Shown here: positions 1 to 7,849 of the stretch, piece by piece
How the letters are laid out: every line of letters starts with the position of its first letter
Position numbering within the stretch: the stretch's first letter is position 1
NCBI RefSeq assembly: GCF_024637875.1
Contig: NZ_CP102451.1
Location: 995,001 to 1,059,000, forward strand
Source of the DNA: Vagococcus luciliae
Lineage (GTDB): Bacteria > Bacillota > Bacilli > Lactobacillales > Vagococcaceae
Direction: 5' to 3'
Length of the DNA: 64,000 bases
Made by a program: the position numbers and the translations under genes
Notes under the pieces: model-generated
Database searches by the model: none
Told to the model about the DNA's origin: nothing
The model's input: only the letters and a program-made list of their open reading frames with translations

Positions 1-1133
1 ATTCGTTCTTTTTCTTGTTTATCATCCGTTGTTAGACCTTCTATAGCTAAAGCAATCGGCCAAACATAATTTTCAGGTGTGTGTGAGCTACCAATCCCTT
101 TAGCAAATTCCCCCTCATAAAAATAAGGATTTTCTTTACTTAGCAATGTTTTTCTTGTTGAAAGATAAAGTGGATCGTTTTTATCTAGATACCCAAGATA
201 AGGAGCGGCCATTAAGCTCGGTACATTGGAGTCATCCATAATAGAATAATGTCCTTTTCCATCTACTTCATAAGCAAAGATATTTTCTCCATCATTATTT
301 TTAACAATGGCATGTTCTTTAATACCAGAATCAATGTCTTTTTGAAGTGTCTTTGCTTGTTCTAACACAGTCTTATCTGTAAATAGAGTGGAATAAAGGT
401 CAATAATATAACCTAGAACCACAACAGCAAACATATTCGAAGGAACAAGGTAACCGTATTGACAGGCATCATCACTTGGTCTAAATCCAGACCATGTCAT
501 CCCTGTATCGTCAACAGGTGTGCCTTTTCCATCATTAGTTAAAGTATCTTCTAGTCGTGTTGTGTCTCTTTCAAAACGATAAGGAGAGTGATTATGATGT
601 TGTTCCGTTTTCCATACAGTGAGTATTTTTTTTACCCCTTCATGAAAATCTTCGTTAAAGTGAGATGTTTCTCCCGTTTGTTTATATAGAAGATAGGCTA
701 ATTGGATTGGGTAACATAATGAGTCAATTTCATATTTTCTTTCCCAAATCCAGGGTGTCATCTCAGTATGATCAGTTTGATGTCCTTTATTGTTAGGGGT
801 TTCATTAAAAGCATTAGCATAAGGATCCATATTGATGTATTTGAATTGTCGTTTCACTAGACCAGTAATCAGTGCGCGAATATCCTCGTCTTTTTTGGCA
901 ATAACTAGGTAGGGACGAAATTGAGCGGTTGAATCTCTTAACCACATGGCAGGAATATCACCTGTCAAAAGGAAAGTTGATCCATCATCATAGCGACGAA
1001 CAGTAGTTAGCAATGTATTAGCAAATCCAGCATTAAAGTTTTCTGCCCATTTTGGTTGATTTGCTTCATGACATTTTTGAGTCATTTGTTTCATAAAATG
1101 TTGAACAGATTGTGGTATTTCAGTATAAGCCAT
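1..1133 (-). CDS. GH125 exo-alpha-1,6-mannosidase (C-terminus off the window)
   Basis: The reading frame is open from ATG at 1133 to the window edge, so the C-terminus is missing. Conserved stretches such as MWLRDSTAQFRPY (about residue 63) and DDSNVPSLMAAP match glycoside hydrolase family 125 (Mug157-like), which removes terminal non-reducing alpha-1,6-mannose from N-glycans. There is no signal peptide, so the enzyme should act in the cytoplasm. A strong ribosome site (GGAGGG) precedes the start. The gene diverges from the GntR regulator and carries two copies of its likely operator in its leader. Together with GH84 and GH92 it forms a host-glycan degradation set. The family call is firm; linkage specificity is inferred from the family. 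Confidence 0.9.
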   Translation of the reverse strand, partial: MAYTEIPQSVQHFMKQMTQKCHEANQPKWAENFNAGFANTLLTTVRRYDDGSTFLLTGDIPAMWLRDSTAQFRPYLVIAKKDEDIRALITGLVKRQFKYINMDPYANAFNETPNNKGHQTDHTEMTPWIWERKYEIDSLCYPIQLAYLLYKQTGETSHFNEDFHEGVKKILTVWKTEQHHNHSPYRFERDTTRLEDTLTNDGKGTPVDDTGMTWSGFRPSDDACQYGYLVPSNMFAVVVLGYIIDLYSTLFTDKTVLEQAKTLQKDIDSGIKEHAIVKNNDGENIFAYEVDGKGHYSIMDDSNVPSLMAAPYLGYLDKNDPLYLSTRKTLLSKENPYFYEGEFAKGIGSSHTPENYVWPIALAIEGLTTDDKQEKER

Positions 1134-1146
1134 AATAGCCCTCCTA

Positions 1147-1190
1147 ATGATATATCTTTTATTTACAATTCTTATTATATGATATATCAT
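1147..1190. promoter_or_regulatory. Paired operator ATGATATATCAT, likely GntR target (GH125 / gntR)
   Basis: ATGATATATCAT at 1179-1190 is a perfect 12-bp palindrome. A second copy at 1147-1158 differs at one base and abuts the GH125 ribosome site. Their starts lie 32 bp apart, about three helical turns. The same pair, in the same order relative to the ribosome site, occurs before GH92 at 6236-6276. A half site, TGATATAT (1227-1234), overlaps the presumed promoter of the regulator gene (TATGAT at 1238-1243), suggesting autoregulation. Binding by the adjacent GntR protein is inference. Confidence 0.65.
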
Positions 1191-1278
1191 TATGAGTGTC
1201 TAGTGCTTCATCATATTTTTTATTTTGATATATATGGTATGATGTACAATGAAAATAAGGAGTAGGGAGTGGGAAAAG

Positions 1279-2334
1279 ATGTCAAAACAGCCATTATACA
1301 AAAAAATATATCAAGAACTGAAAAAAGATATACTAACTGGTGTGTATCTTGAAGAAACACAAGTACCAACTGAGTTAGAGTTATCTGAAAAATATGAAGT
1401 TAGTCGTATTACGTCTAAACGAGCATTAATGGAACTTGAAGCAGAAGGACTAATTTACCGCGTACGTGGAAAAGGAAGCTTTGTAAAACAACGTCAAGAA
1501 ACAATGCCACAAGAAAAAAAGAATACTTTACTATTTATCATGCCTTTTGCGCAAAATGAAGGATTAGGAAATTACGCAGAAGGAATACTTGCCTCACTAA
1601 ATACATCAGATTATCGTTTACACATGCAATCTCATGATTGGTTGCAGACTGAGGATGCTCTGTATTTATCAAGTGATTATGCGGGAGTGATTTATTACCC
1701 AATTAATATGCAAGAAAGCATTGATTTTTTATATCAATGTCATATGCAAAATATACCAGTCGTTTTATTAGATAAACAAATCGAAAAAATTCATTACCCT
1801 TGCGTTGTGGCAGATAATGAATCTGGTGGTTCTCTTGCATCAAAAGAGTTAATCAGTAAAGGCTATGATGAGGTTATTTTTGTTAGTGGGACAGGTCTAA
1901 CAGAAAGTTCGTCTGTTCGTGATCGTTACATGGGCTATTTATCAGCAGTTTATGAGGCTTCTTTGACACCTCAACATATTGTGAAAACCCCTTTACAAAC
2001 TATGGACCAGCTCTTTGAGTCAGTCTACGACGTTATTTGTCATAACAAAAAAGAATCTGTTGGTTTAGTCTGTGAAAATGATATTGTTGCTATTAGATTA
2101 ATGACGTATTTAAAACAACAAGGCATGGATATTGGAGACGAAATTGGTATTATTGGGTTTGATAATATTCAAGCCACACAATTAGTTGATCCACCTTTGA
2201 CAACTATTGCACAAGATTTCTATCGTATGGGGGAAGTCGCTGGAGAGCTATTACTTAAACAGTTAAATAAAGAACCAGTTGACTCATTAGTTAATGTGAT
2301 TCCTGTTTCCATTATTCCAAGACAAAGTACATAA
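1279..2334 (+). CDS. GntR-family transcriptional regulator with LacI-type sensor domain
   Basis: The protein has 351 residues. Residues 5-70 form a GntR winged helix (YKKIYQELKKDILTG, then ELELSEKYEVSRITSKRAL). Residues 85-350 form a LacI/periplasmic-binding-like sensor ending in the typical EIGIIGFDNIQAT and PLTTIAQDFYRMG strands, as in AraR-type regulators. The start at 1279 is chosen because the winged helix begins there and a G-rich ribosome site lies just upstream; an ATG at 1249 would add ten non-conserved residues. The gene stands between the divergent GH125 gene and the downstream GH84 gene, so it most likely represses this locus and responds to a sugar. The inducer is unknown. Confidence 0.88.
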   Translation: MSKQPLYKKIYQELKKDILTGVYLEETQVPTELELSEKYEVSRITSKRALMELEAEGLIYRVRGKGSFVKQRQETMPQEKKNTLLFIMPFAQNEGLGNYAEGILASLNTSDYRLHMQSHDWLQTEDALYLSSDYAGVIYYPINMQESIDFLYQCHMQNIPVVLLDKQIEKIHYPCVVADNESGGSLASKELISKGYDEVIFVSGTGLTESSSVRDRYMGYLSAVYEASLTPQHIVKTPLQTMDQLFESVYDVICHNKKESVGLVCENDIVAIRLMTYLKQQGMDIGDEIGIIGFDNIQATQLVDPPLTTIAQDFYRMGEVAGELLLKQLNKEPVDSLVNVIPVSIIPRQST

Positions 2335-2360
2335 AAGAATAGTAGAAAAGAGATGACCAT

Positions 2361-4022
2361 ATGATGATAGACCAAACGTTGAAAGTATTTGCTGAATATG
2401 ATGATGTGGTGTTTACAAAACAATATCATGTAGTAGAAGATAAAAATATATCAATGACTTTTTCGGGAACGTTTTTTCGATTTGAAAGTTTAGATAATTG
2501 TTTTGACCAGTTCAATTTAGCTCATCCATTTATTTTATGGGAGAAAGAACACGGAGAATTTCAAGTCAAGCATCGATTTAACAGAAACCTATCAAATGAT
2601 GGCTTTATGTTATCTATCAAGGAAGATAAGATGATTTTGATTGACAGTCGCACGATGAATGGCTGCCGTTTTGCTATCGAATTATTACAAAGATTGATTG
2701 TTAAAAATAAAAGCCAGTTATTTCTACCGATAGTAAAAGTGACACATACTCCGTCATTTGAAGTGAGAGGAATAATCGAAGGGTTTTATGGTGTTCCATG
2801 GACGCATGAGATGAGAAAAGATTGTCTTGTTTTTTTATCTTCAAAGAGAATGAACACTTATATGTATGCCCCCAAAGATGATGAGTATCAGCGAAAACTT
2901 TGGCGAGAGTTATATCCCAAAGAGAAACTAGATGAGTTTAGAGAGTTATTAAATCTATCAACAGCTCATCACATTGACTTTTGGTATATGATAAGCCCAG
3001 GAAATGACTTGAATTATTTAGATAACACAGATTTATCCGTGTTAAAACATAAATTGAAACAAATGGTGCAATTAGGTGTGACACATTTTGGGTTATTAAT
3101 GGATGATATTGCTTATGAATTAAGTGATGATGTGAAGAAAAAATTTAAAACAAGTGCTCAAGCGCATGCGTATTTGATGAACGTTGTTTATGATTACTTA
3201 GTAGAAGAGATCCCTTATGTTAAATTTGTTGCGTGTCCAACAGAATATGATAATCACTATGATTCTCCTTATTTAGAAGAATTGACAAGATTGTTACATC
3301 AAGATATTCCACTATTTTGGACAGGACCAACAACACTATCTCGACATATTACGACTGAAGATATAAAAAAAATGTCTGATATTTATCAACGTCAGATGAT
3401 TATTTGGGATAATGTACCGGTTAATGATTTTGAACAAGACAATGAATTAATTTTTTTAAGTCAGTATAGTAATCGAAGTAAACAGTTATCAGGTAATCAG
3501 TATAATGTATTAGGAATTGTACTCAATCCAATGGCCCAGTGGGAACTCTCTAAAATAACAGTTGGACATAGTGCAAAATATATGTGGCAAACAGATCGAG
3601 CAAATGATTTAGCGATGTGGCATCAAGTATTACAGGAGTATGGTCAAACAAAAGAGAATGGTCGAGCATTAGATATTTTATCAAAACATTTTACCAATAG
3701 ACATCTTGAACCAAGCATATCAGTAGAGTGGCAGCAGTTAGTAAAGCAACAAGATATTGATTCCTTGACAGATATTTTGAAAGAATTAAGTCAAGCGGTT
3801 GAAACACTGAAAAAAATGAATAATCATAACTTTTTGACAGAGATTACGCCTTGGTTTGAAAGAGTGATGTTAGAAGACCAGTTATGGCAAGCCATGATAT
3901 CAAAAAATGATAAAAAAGCACATACTCTGTATCAGGAGTTAATGACTAAAAAACATCGTGTGGGAAGTCAGATACCGATTATTTATTATGAAACTTATCT
4001 AAAAAAATCTAGCGGAGAATAG
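2361..4022 (+). CDS. GH84 beta-N-acetylglucosaminidase (O-GlcNAcase / NagJ-like)
   Basis: This 553-residue protein carries the GH84 signature. VRGIIEGFYGVPWT lies near residue 135, a YMYAPKDDEYQRKLWRELYP block follows, and the catalytic aspartate pair is D248-D249 in LLMDDI. GH84 enzymes use substrate-assisted catalysis to remove terminal beta-GlcNAc. No signal peptide, carbohydrate-binding module or cell-wall anchor is present, unlike the long secreted clostridial enzymes, so this looks like a compact intracellular form. It follows the regulator gene by 26 bp and is probably co-transcribed with it. The stop codon lies inside the downstream terminator. Family assignment is secure; the natural substrate is inferred to be an imported N-glycan fragment. 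Confidence 0.9.
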   Translation: MMIDQTLKVFAEYDDVVFTKQYHVVEDKNISMTFSGTFFRFESLDNCFDQFNLAHPFILWEKEHGEFQVKHRFNRNLSNDGFMLSIKEDKMILIDSRTMNGCRFAIELLQRLIVKNKSQLFLPIVKVTHTPSFEVRGIIEGFYGVPWTHEMRKDCLVFLSSKRMNTYMYAPKDDEYQRKLWRELYPKEKLDEFRELLNLSTAHHIDFWYMISPGNDLNYLDNTDLSVLKHKLKQMVQLGVTHFGLLMDDIAYELSDDVKKKFKTSAQAHAYLMNVVYDYLVEEIPYVKFVACPTEYDNHYDSPYLEELTRLLHQDIPLFWTGPTTLSRHITTEDIKKMSDIYQRQMIIWDNVPVNDFEQDNELIFLSQYSNRSKQLSGNQYNVLGIVLNPMAQWELSKITVGHSAKYMWQTDRANDLAMWHQVLQEYGQTKENGRALDILSKHFTNRHLEPSISVEWQQLVKQQDIDSLTDILKELSQAVETLKKMNNHNFLTEITPWFERVMLEDQLWQAMISKNDKKAHTLYQELMTKKHRVGSQIPIIYYETYLKKSSGE

Positions 4023-4038
4023 TTCCGCTAGATTTTTT
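4002..4038. terminator. Bidirectional terminator between GH84 and GH92
   Basis: AAAAAATCTAGCGGA (4002-4016) pairs perfectly with TCCGCTAGATTTTTT (4024-4038) around a 7-base loop. The A and T runs serve both directions. The GH84 stop (4020-4022) is in the loop and the GH92 stop overlaps the right end. Confidence 0.9.
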
Positions 4039-6223
4039 ATGTTAATGAGAAAGGTAAATCAGTTTCTGTGTAGTGTTTGATTGGTGGAACTAAGCATAAG
4101 TCAAATTCTATGTTTCCACCTGTCATTAAATCATCATGGGTAAAGAAGAGCTGGTTGTAGTGTTGATTATTTCTCAAAATATTTTTGGAATAGTGATATT
4201 GTGGGACGTTATTGTTTGACTGAATGGTTAAGTCATTGCCATTTGATAAATGAATCACTGCTTTATCAACAAAAGGAATACCTATGACATATTCGCCACT
4301 GCCTGGAGTCACAGGATAAAACCCTAAACTATTCAAGACAAACCAAGCACTCATGCTACCGTTATCTTCATCACCTGGATAGCCATCAAATCCTAATTTA
4401 AAGGCTTTTGATAGTAATTCTTTTACAATGTGTTGGGTAGTTGATAGTTCTCCAATATAGTTAAATAAAAATGGCAGATGGAAACTAGGTTGGTTAGAAA
4501 TGGCAATTTGTCCAAAGTCAATGGCTGCCATCTCACTCATTTCATGAATTTCAAACCCGTAGCCATCAACATCAAAAATAGGGTAAGTATTGCACAAATC
4601 CGTGATGATTTCTTTGAAACGTTCCTTTCCACCAAGAGATTGAATCAGACCGCTAAAATCATGAAATGCAGCAAAACTATTTTGGTAGGCACTTCCTTCA
4701 GCATAGTCACGTCCCCAAGCGTAAGGGTTAAAAGGTGTTCTTGGCTGTCCATTTTTATCTTTTGAACGTAAGACACCATAGTCAAAGTCAATTAAGTTTC
4801 GATAATTAAGTGATTGCGTAGCATATTTTTTTGCCAAGTCTTTATCATCTAACAACTCAGCCACTTGTGAAATACAAAAATCACTATAAGCATAATCTTG
4901 AGTGTGGTTGACACTTTCGTGATAGTGATTTGGTACATAACCATAAGTTAGATAATCAAGTGTGCCAGATCGACCATAATTATCCTTTCCACTAACGGTT
5001 GTGGCACTTTTTAACATGGCTTTAAGGAAATCAGGCATCTTATCTGTCGCAATATGTTTTACTGCAGCGTCAGCGATGACAGCATCAATCAATGTGCCAG
5101 GCATTAAACCTCTTTCATCAGGAGAGAGCCATTTGGGTAAATAGCCACTATTTTTATACGCGTTATAGAAACCTGCCAGCATTTTTTCATATTCTTCTGT
5201 TGCGATAAGTGAATACAGAGGGAAAAGCGAACGACAAGTATCCCAAAAACCATTATTAGTATAATAATAACCTGATTTAATGGTTTTACTTAACGTGTCA
5301 TAGTGAATTGGTTGGTTGTCTTTGTCTAATTCGTACCACGTTTGTGGGAATAAAAAACAACGGTACATCATTTGATAAAATAGTGAAATTTTCTCCTTAC
5401 TTTTGTCGCTCACTTCAATTCGATTGAGATAATTTAGCCATTTATCTGCAGCTAGATTTTTATGTTCCTCAAAAGTATGAGGTAATTCACGTTCTAGATT
5501 GAGTGTCGCTTGTTCTTGACTAATAAATGATGTCGCAAGTTGTAAATCAAGCGTTCCATCAGAAGCTAATTTGTCAAATGACAGATAAAGTGTTTCTTCC
5601 TCTCCTTTGTAGTGAGGCCCTAAATCAATCATGTGATTATTTTCTTGGTATTTTAAAGACTCAATGTTTGTAGAAAAAGAAAGGTCGATATACATTTTTA
5701 ACTTTTTATCTTCACAACCAGCCATATTACAAATATAGCCAGTTAAATGATTGTTTTTAATGGTGAGTGATTTAATACCAGGAGCGGTAAAAAGAATGCC
5801 GGCTGTCATGTCTTTTCGGTTAAAGGTAAATCTTATATGTGCACCATAAGTATGCGCTGTCAATTCTGTTAAGATACGATGCCTTTCAGAATAAATCGAT
5901 AAGTAATGTGGTTGAAAAGTTGCCTCTTCAGGTCGATAAGATCCTTGGTTAAAAAATAAATCAGTGGAATTTATTGCTCCTGACACAGGTGAAAGTAATA
6001 AATGAGAAAAGTCCCCCATCCACGGACTTGGTTGATGGGTTAAACGAATGCCTTGAAAAGTATGATCTCTTGGATGAAACCACCAACTCCCTTTTTGATG
6101 TGTGGTTTGCGGGCAGAAGTAATTCATTGCAAATGGCACACCGGTATAAGGTAAGGTATTCCCATTAGAGTAGCTATGTTGATTAGCTGTCCCATGACGT
6201 GTATCGATGTTTGAAAGTAACAT
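4037..6223 (-). CDS. GH92 alpha-mannosidase
   Basis: The protein has 728 residues. The N-terminal beta-sandwich opens with NIDTRHGTANQHSYSNGNT. The (alpha/alpha)6 catalytic domain holds FWDTCRSLFPLY and, from residue 614, GYPGDEDNGSMSAWFV followed by LGFYPVTPGSGEYVIG. These are GH92 hallmarks; this calcium-dependent family removes alpha-1,2 (also -1,3, -1,4 or -1,6) mannose. No signal peptide is seen, so it is probably cytoplasmic, like its GH125 partner. Its leader carries two operator palindromes identical in layout to those of GH125. Exact linkage specificity cannot be read from sequence. Confidence 0.92.
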   Translation of the reverse strand: MLLSNIDTRHGTANQHSYSNGNTLPYTGVPFAMNYFCPQTTHQKGSWWFHPRDHTFQGIRLTHQPSPWMGDFSHLLLSPVSGAINSTDLFFNQGSYRPEEATFQPHYLSIYSERHRILTELTAHTYGAHIRFTFNRKDMTAGILFTAPGIKSLTIKNNHLTGYICNMAGCEDKKLKMYIDLSFSTNIESLKYQENNHMIDLGPHYKGEEETLYLSFDKLASDGTLDLQLATSFISQEQATLNLERELPHTFEEHKNLAADKWLNYLNRIEVSDKSKEKISLFYQMMYRCFLFPQTWYELDKDNQPIHYDTLSKTIKSGYYYTNNGFWDTCRSLFPLYSLIATEEYEKMLAGFYNAYKNSGYLPKWLSPDERGLMPGTLIDAVIADAAVKHIATDKMPDFLKAMLKSATTVSGKDNYGRSGTLDYLTYGYVPNHYHESVNHTQDYAYSDFCISQVAELLDDKDLAKKYATQSLNYRNLIDFDYGVLRSKDKNGQPRTPFNPYAWGRDYAEGSAYQNSFAAFHDFSGLIQSLGGKERFKEIITDLCNTYPIFDVDGYGFEIHEMSEMAAIDFGQIAISNQPSFHLPFLFNYIGELSTTQHIVKELLSKAFKLGFDGYPGDEDNGSMSAWFVLNSLGFYPVTPGSGEYVIGIPFVDKAVIHLSNGNDLTIQSNNNVPQYHYSKNILRNNQHYNQLFFTHDDLMTGGNIEFDLCLVPPIKHYTETDLPFSLT

Positions 6224-6235
6224 TTAAACTCTCCT

Positions 6236-6276
6236 TTGATATATCATTTTTATTTTATTTTTATATGATATATCAT
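6236..6276. promoter_or_regulatory. Paired operator ATGATATATCAT upstream of GH92
   Basis: A perfect ATGATATATCAT lies at 6265-6276 and an 11/12 match at 6236-6247, right beside the GH92 ribosome site (CTCTCC on the plus strand at 6229-6234). Spacing is 29 bp. This mirrors the GH125 leader, supporting a common regulator. Confidence 0.65.
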
Positions 6277-6310
6277 AACATTTTGATTGAGAAATAAAAA
6301 GAGGGTATAA

Positions 6311-6340
6311 AAAAAGAAACGAAAAAAATCGTTTCTTTTT
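6311..6340 (-). terminator. Terminator of the APC permease gene
   Basis: AAAAAGAAACGA (6311-6322) pairs perfectly with TCGTTTCTTTTT (6329-6340). Read on the minus strand the hairpin is followed by a T-rich run, directly after the permease stop codon. Confidence 0.85.
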
Positions 6341-7701
6341 TACTGTTTTATCATATTATTGGATTGATTTTTTCTAAAGGTGATATAACCAAATAAACAA
6401 AATAAAAAGCAAATTCCAAAAGAGATAAATTCAAAGACTGGATTGTCATAAAATCCACCAAATAAAATAATTAATCCCCCAAGTATTGCTAAAATAGGTG
6501 AAATAAGTCCTGTAAAGGTTTCTTTAATGTTTTTGTCTAAATAAAGTTGAATGACTTTAAAATAAAGCGCGATGTACCACATATAACCAAATACAATCGC
6601 AATTTCACCAATATCACCTAATCCCATTAACTGGAAGTATTGTGTGAGATAGTGAATAATAAACCAACCGCAAGAGGTCAATAAGGCAATAATAGCAGAT
6701 TGACTACCTAATTTTTTTTGATGATAATTATCTACTATTTTTTGACTATTTGGTAACATATTTTTTGTTGCTAAAGCATAAGGCATGCGGATATGTCCCA
6801 AAGTAACCCCATTTATTACCCCAAATAATGCTACAAGGATGAATAATAAAATAATTTTTTGACCAATATTTCCAAATAGCATGTCACCAATTTTCATAAC
6901 AGCCCCTTCACCCATAGATAAGATGTATTCGGGACCTAGAATATGTGTGAGACCTAGAAAATAGGATAGATAAACAACTAGGACGATGATTGGACCAAAA
7001 CATAAGGCTTTTTTCATCGTTTGACTACCACCTTTGACTTCATGTGAAATGGATAAAGCAATAGGCCATCCATCATACGAAAAAGCCATAGGAGCAAGTG
7101 CTGCTAACCACCCAAGACCAACGTTTGTTGGTTCAACTAATGGAACAGTTGGTGGAACGACAGGTGTTTCTTTTGACCAAAATAATGCGATAAGCCCAAT
7201 ACCAAGTAAAGGAATTAATTTAGTAATCGTGGAAATAATTTGAAACCACCCAGCAAATTGACTTGATAAGATATTCAAGCAATAAAAAAATAACATATAT
7301 CCAAAACCAATCCCCATTTGATAAGTCATCGTTTGAGGTAAATTTAGTAGCATAGTAGTGTAAGTTCCAGCTGCCCATGATACCACGACACCAATGGTAG
7401 GAAAATATAGAAATGTCTGATACCAACCAAAGGCACTTGCTGTAGACTCTGAAAAAAATTCTTCAAAATAGGCAACCATTCCACCATTTTTAGTAGTACG
7501 CTGTGCTAGGTTTGTGAGTGATAAACTTCCAAAAATAATACAAAGAGCTCCAATAATAAATACCAATACACCTAAAAATATGTTTCCACCAGTAAAAGCT
7601 AAAATATTTCCAACTTTGAAAAATATTCCAGACCCTACACAAATACCGATAATCATAGCAATTGCTGTACCAAGACCATATTGTTTTTTCTCGTCGATAA
7701 T
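6340..7701 (-). CDS. APC-family amino acid permease, probable non-AUG start
   Basis: The product is a roughly 450-residue, multi-helix membrane protein of the amino acid/polyamine/organocation superfamily. The first helix holds the consensus GICVGSGIFFK. The first in-frame ATG (7654-7656) would begin inside that helix. Upstream, the conserved lead-in DEKKQYGLGTAIAM is encoded in frame. The only starts before the in-frame TGA are ATT (7699-7701) or ATC (7696-7698), and they sit 4 and 7 bases after a perfect GGAGG (7706-7710). I therefore place the start at 7701. A degenerate copy of the GntR operator lies just upstream. The substrate is unknown; co-regulation with the glycosidases is possible but weakly supported. 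Confidence 0.8.
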   Translation of the reverse strand: MIDEKKQYGLGTAIAMIIGICVGSGIFFKVGNILAFTGGNIFLGVLVFIIGALCIIFGSLSLTNLAQRTTKNGGMVAYFEEFFSESTASAFGWYQTFLYFPTIGVVVSWAAGTYTTMLLNLPQTMTYQMGIGFGYMLFFYCLNILSSQFAGWFQIISTITKLIPLLGIGLIALFWSKETPVVPPTVPLVEPTNVGLGWLAALAPMAFSYDGWPIALSISHEVKGGSQTMKKALCFGPIIVLVVYLSYFLGLTHILGPEYILSMGEGAVMKIGDMLFGNIGQKIILLFILVALFGVINGVTLGHIRMPYALATKNMLPNSQKIVDNYHQKKLGSQSAIIALLTSCGWFIIHYLTQYFQLMGLGDIGEIAIVFGYMWYIALYFKVIQLYLDKNIKETFTGLISPILAILGGLIILFGGFYDNPVFEFISFGICFLFCLFGYITFRKNQSNNMIKQ

Positions 7702-7722
7702 AAAACCTCCATTTCAATATTA

Positions 7723-7734
7723 GCAATATATCAT
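7723..7734. promoter_or_regulatory. Degenerate GntR-type operator before permease
   Basis: GCAATATATCAT matches 9 of 12 positions of the ATGATATATCAT operator. It sits 13 bp upstream of the permease ribosome site, the same relative place as in GH125 and GH92. Given the AT-rich context this may be chance. Confidence 0.3.
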
Positions 7735-7849
7735 AAATAGCAAAAAAGTGAATGAAAATTTTATGAAATTTAAAAAAGTCATGAGAGAGTTTTAATGTGT
7801 GAGATATGTTAAAATAAGGAAGATAAATAAAGGGATTGAGGTGGTATGT

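Noticed and set aside
1056-1265. A 69-codon plus-strand frame over the GH125 start and operator region
   Set aside because: It overlaps the GH125 coding start and regulatory palindromes and has low-complexity content with no ribosome site.
5974-6168. Plus-strand frame inside GH92
   Set aside because: It is antisense to conserved GH92 coding sequence and has no supporting features.
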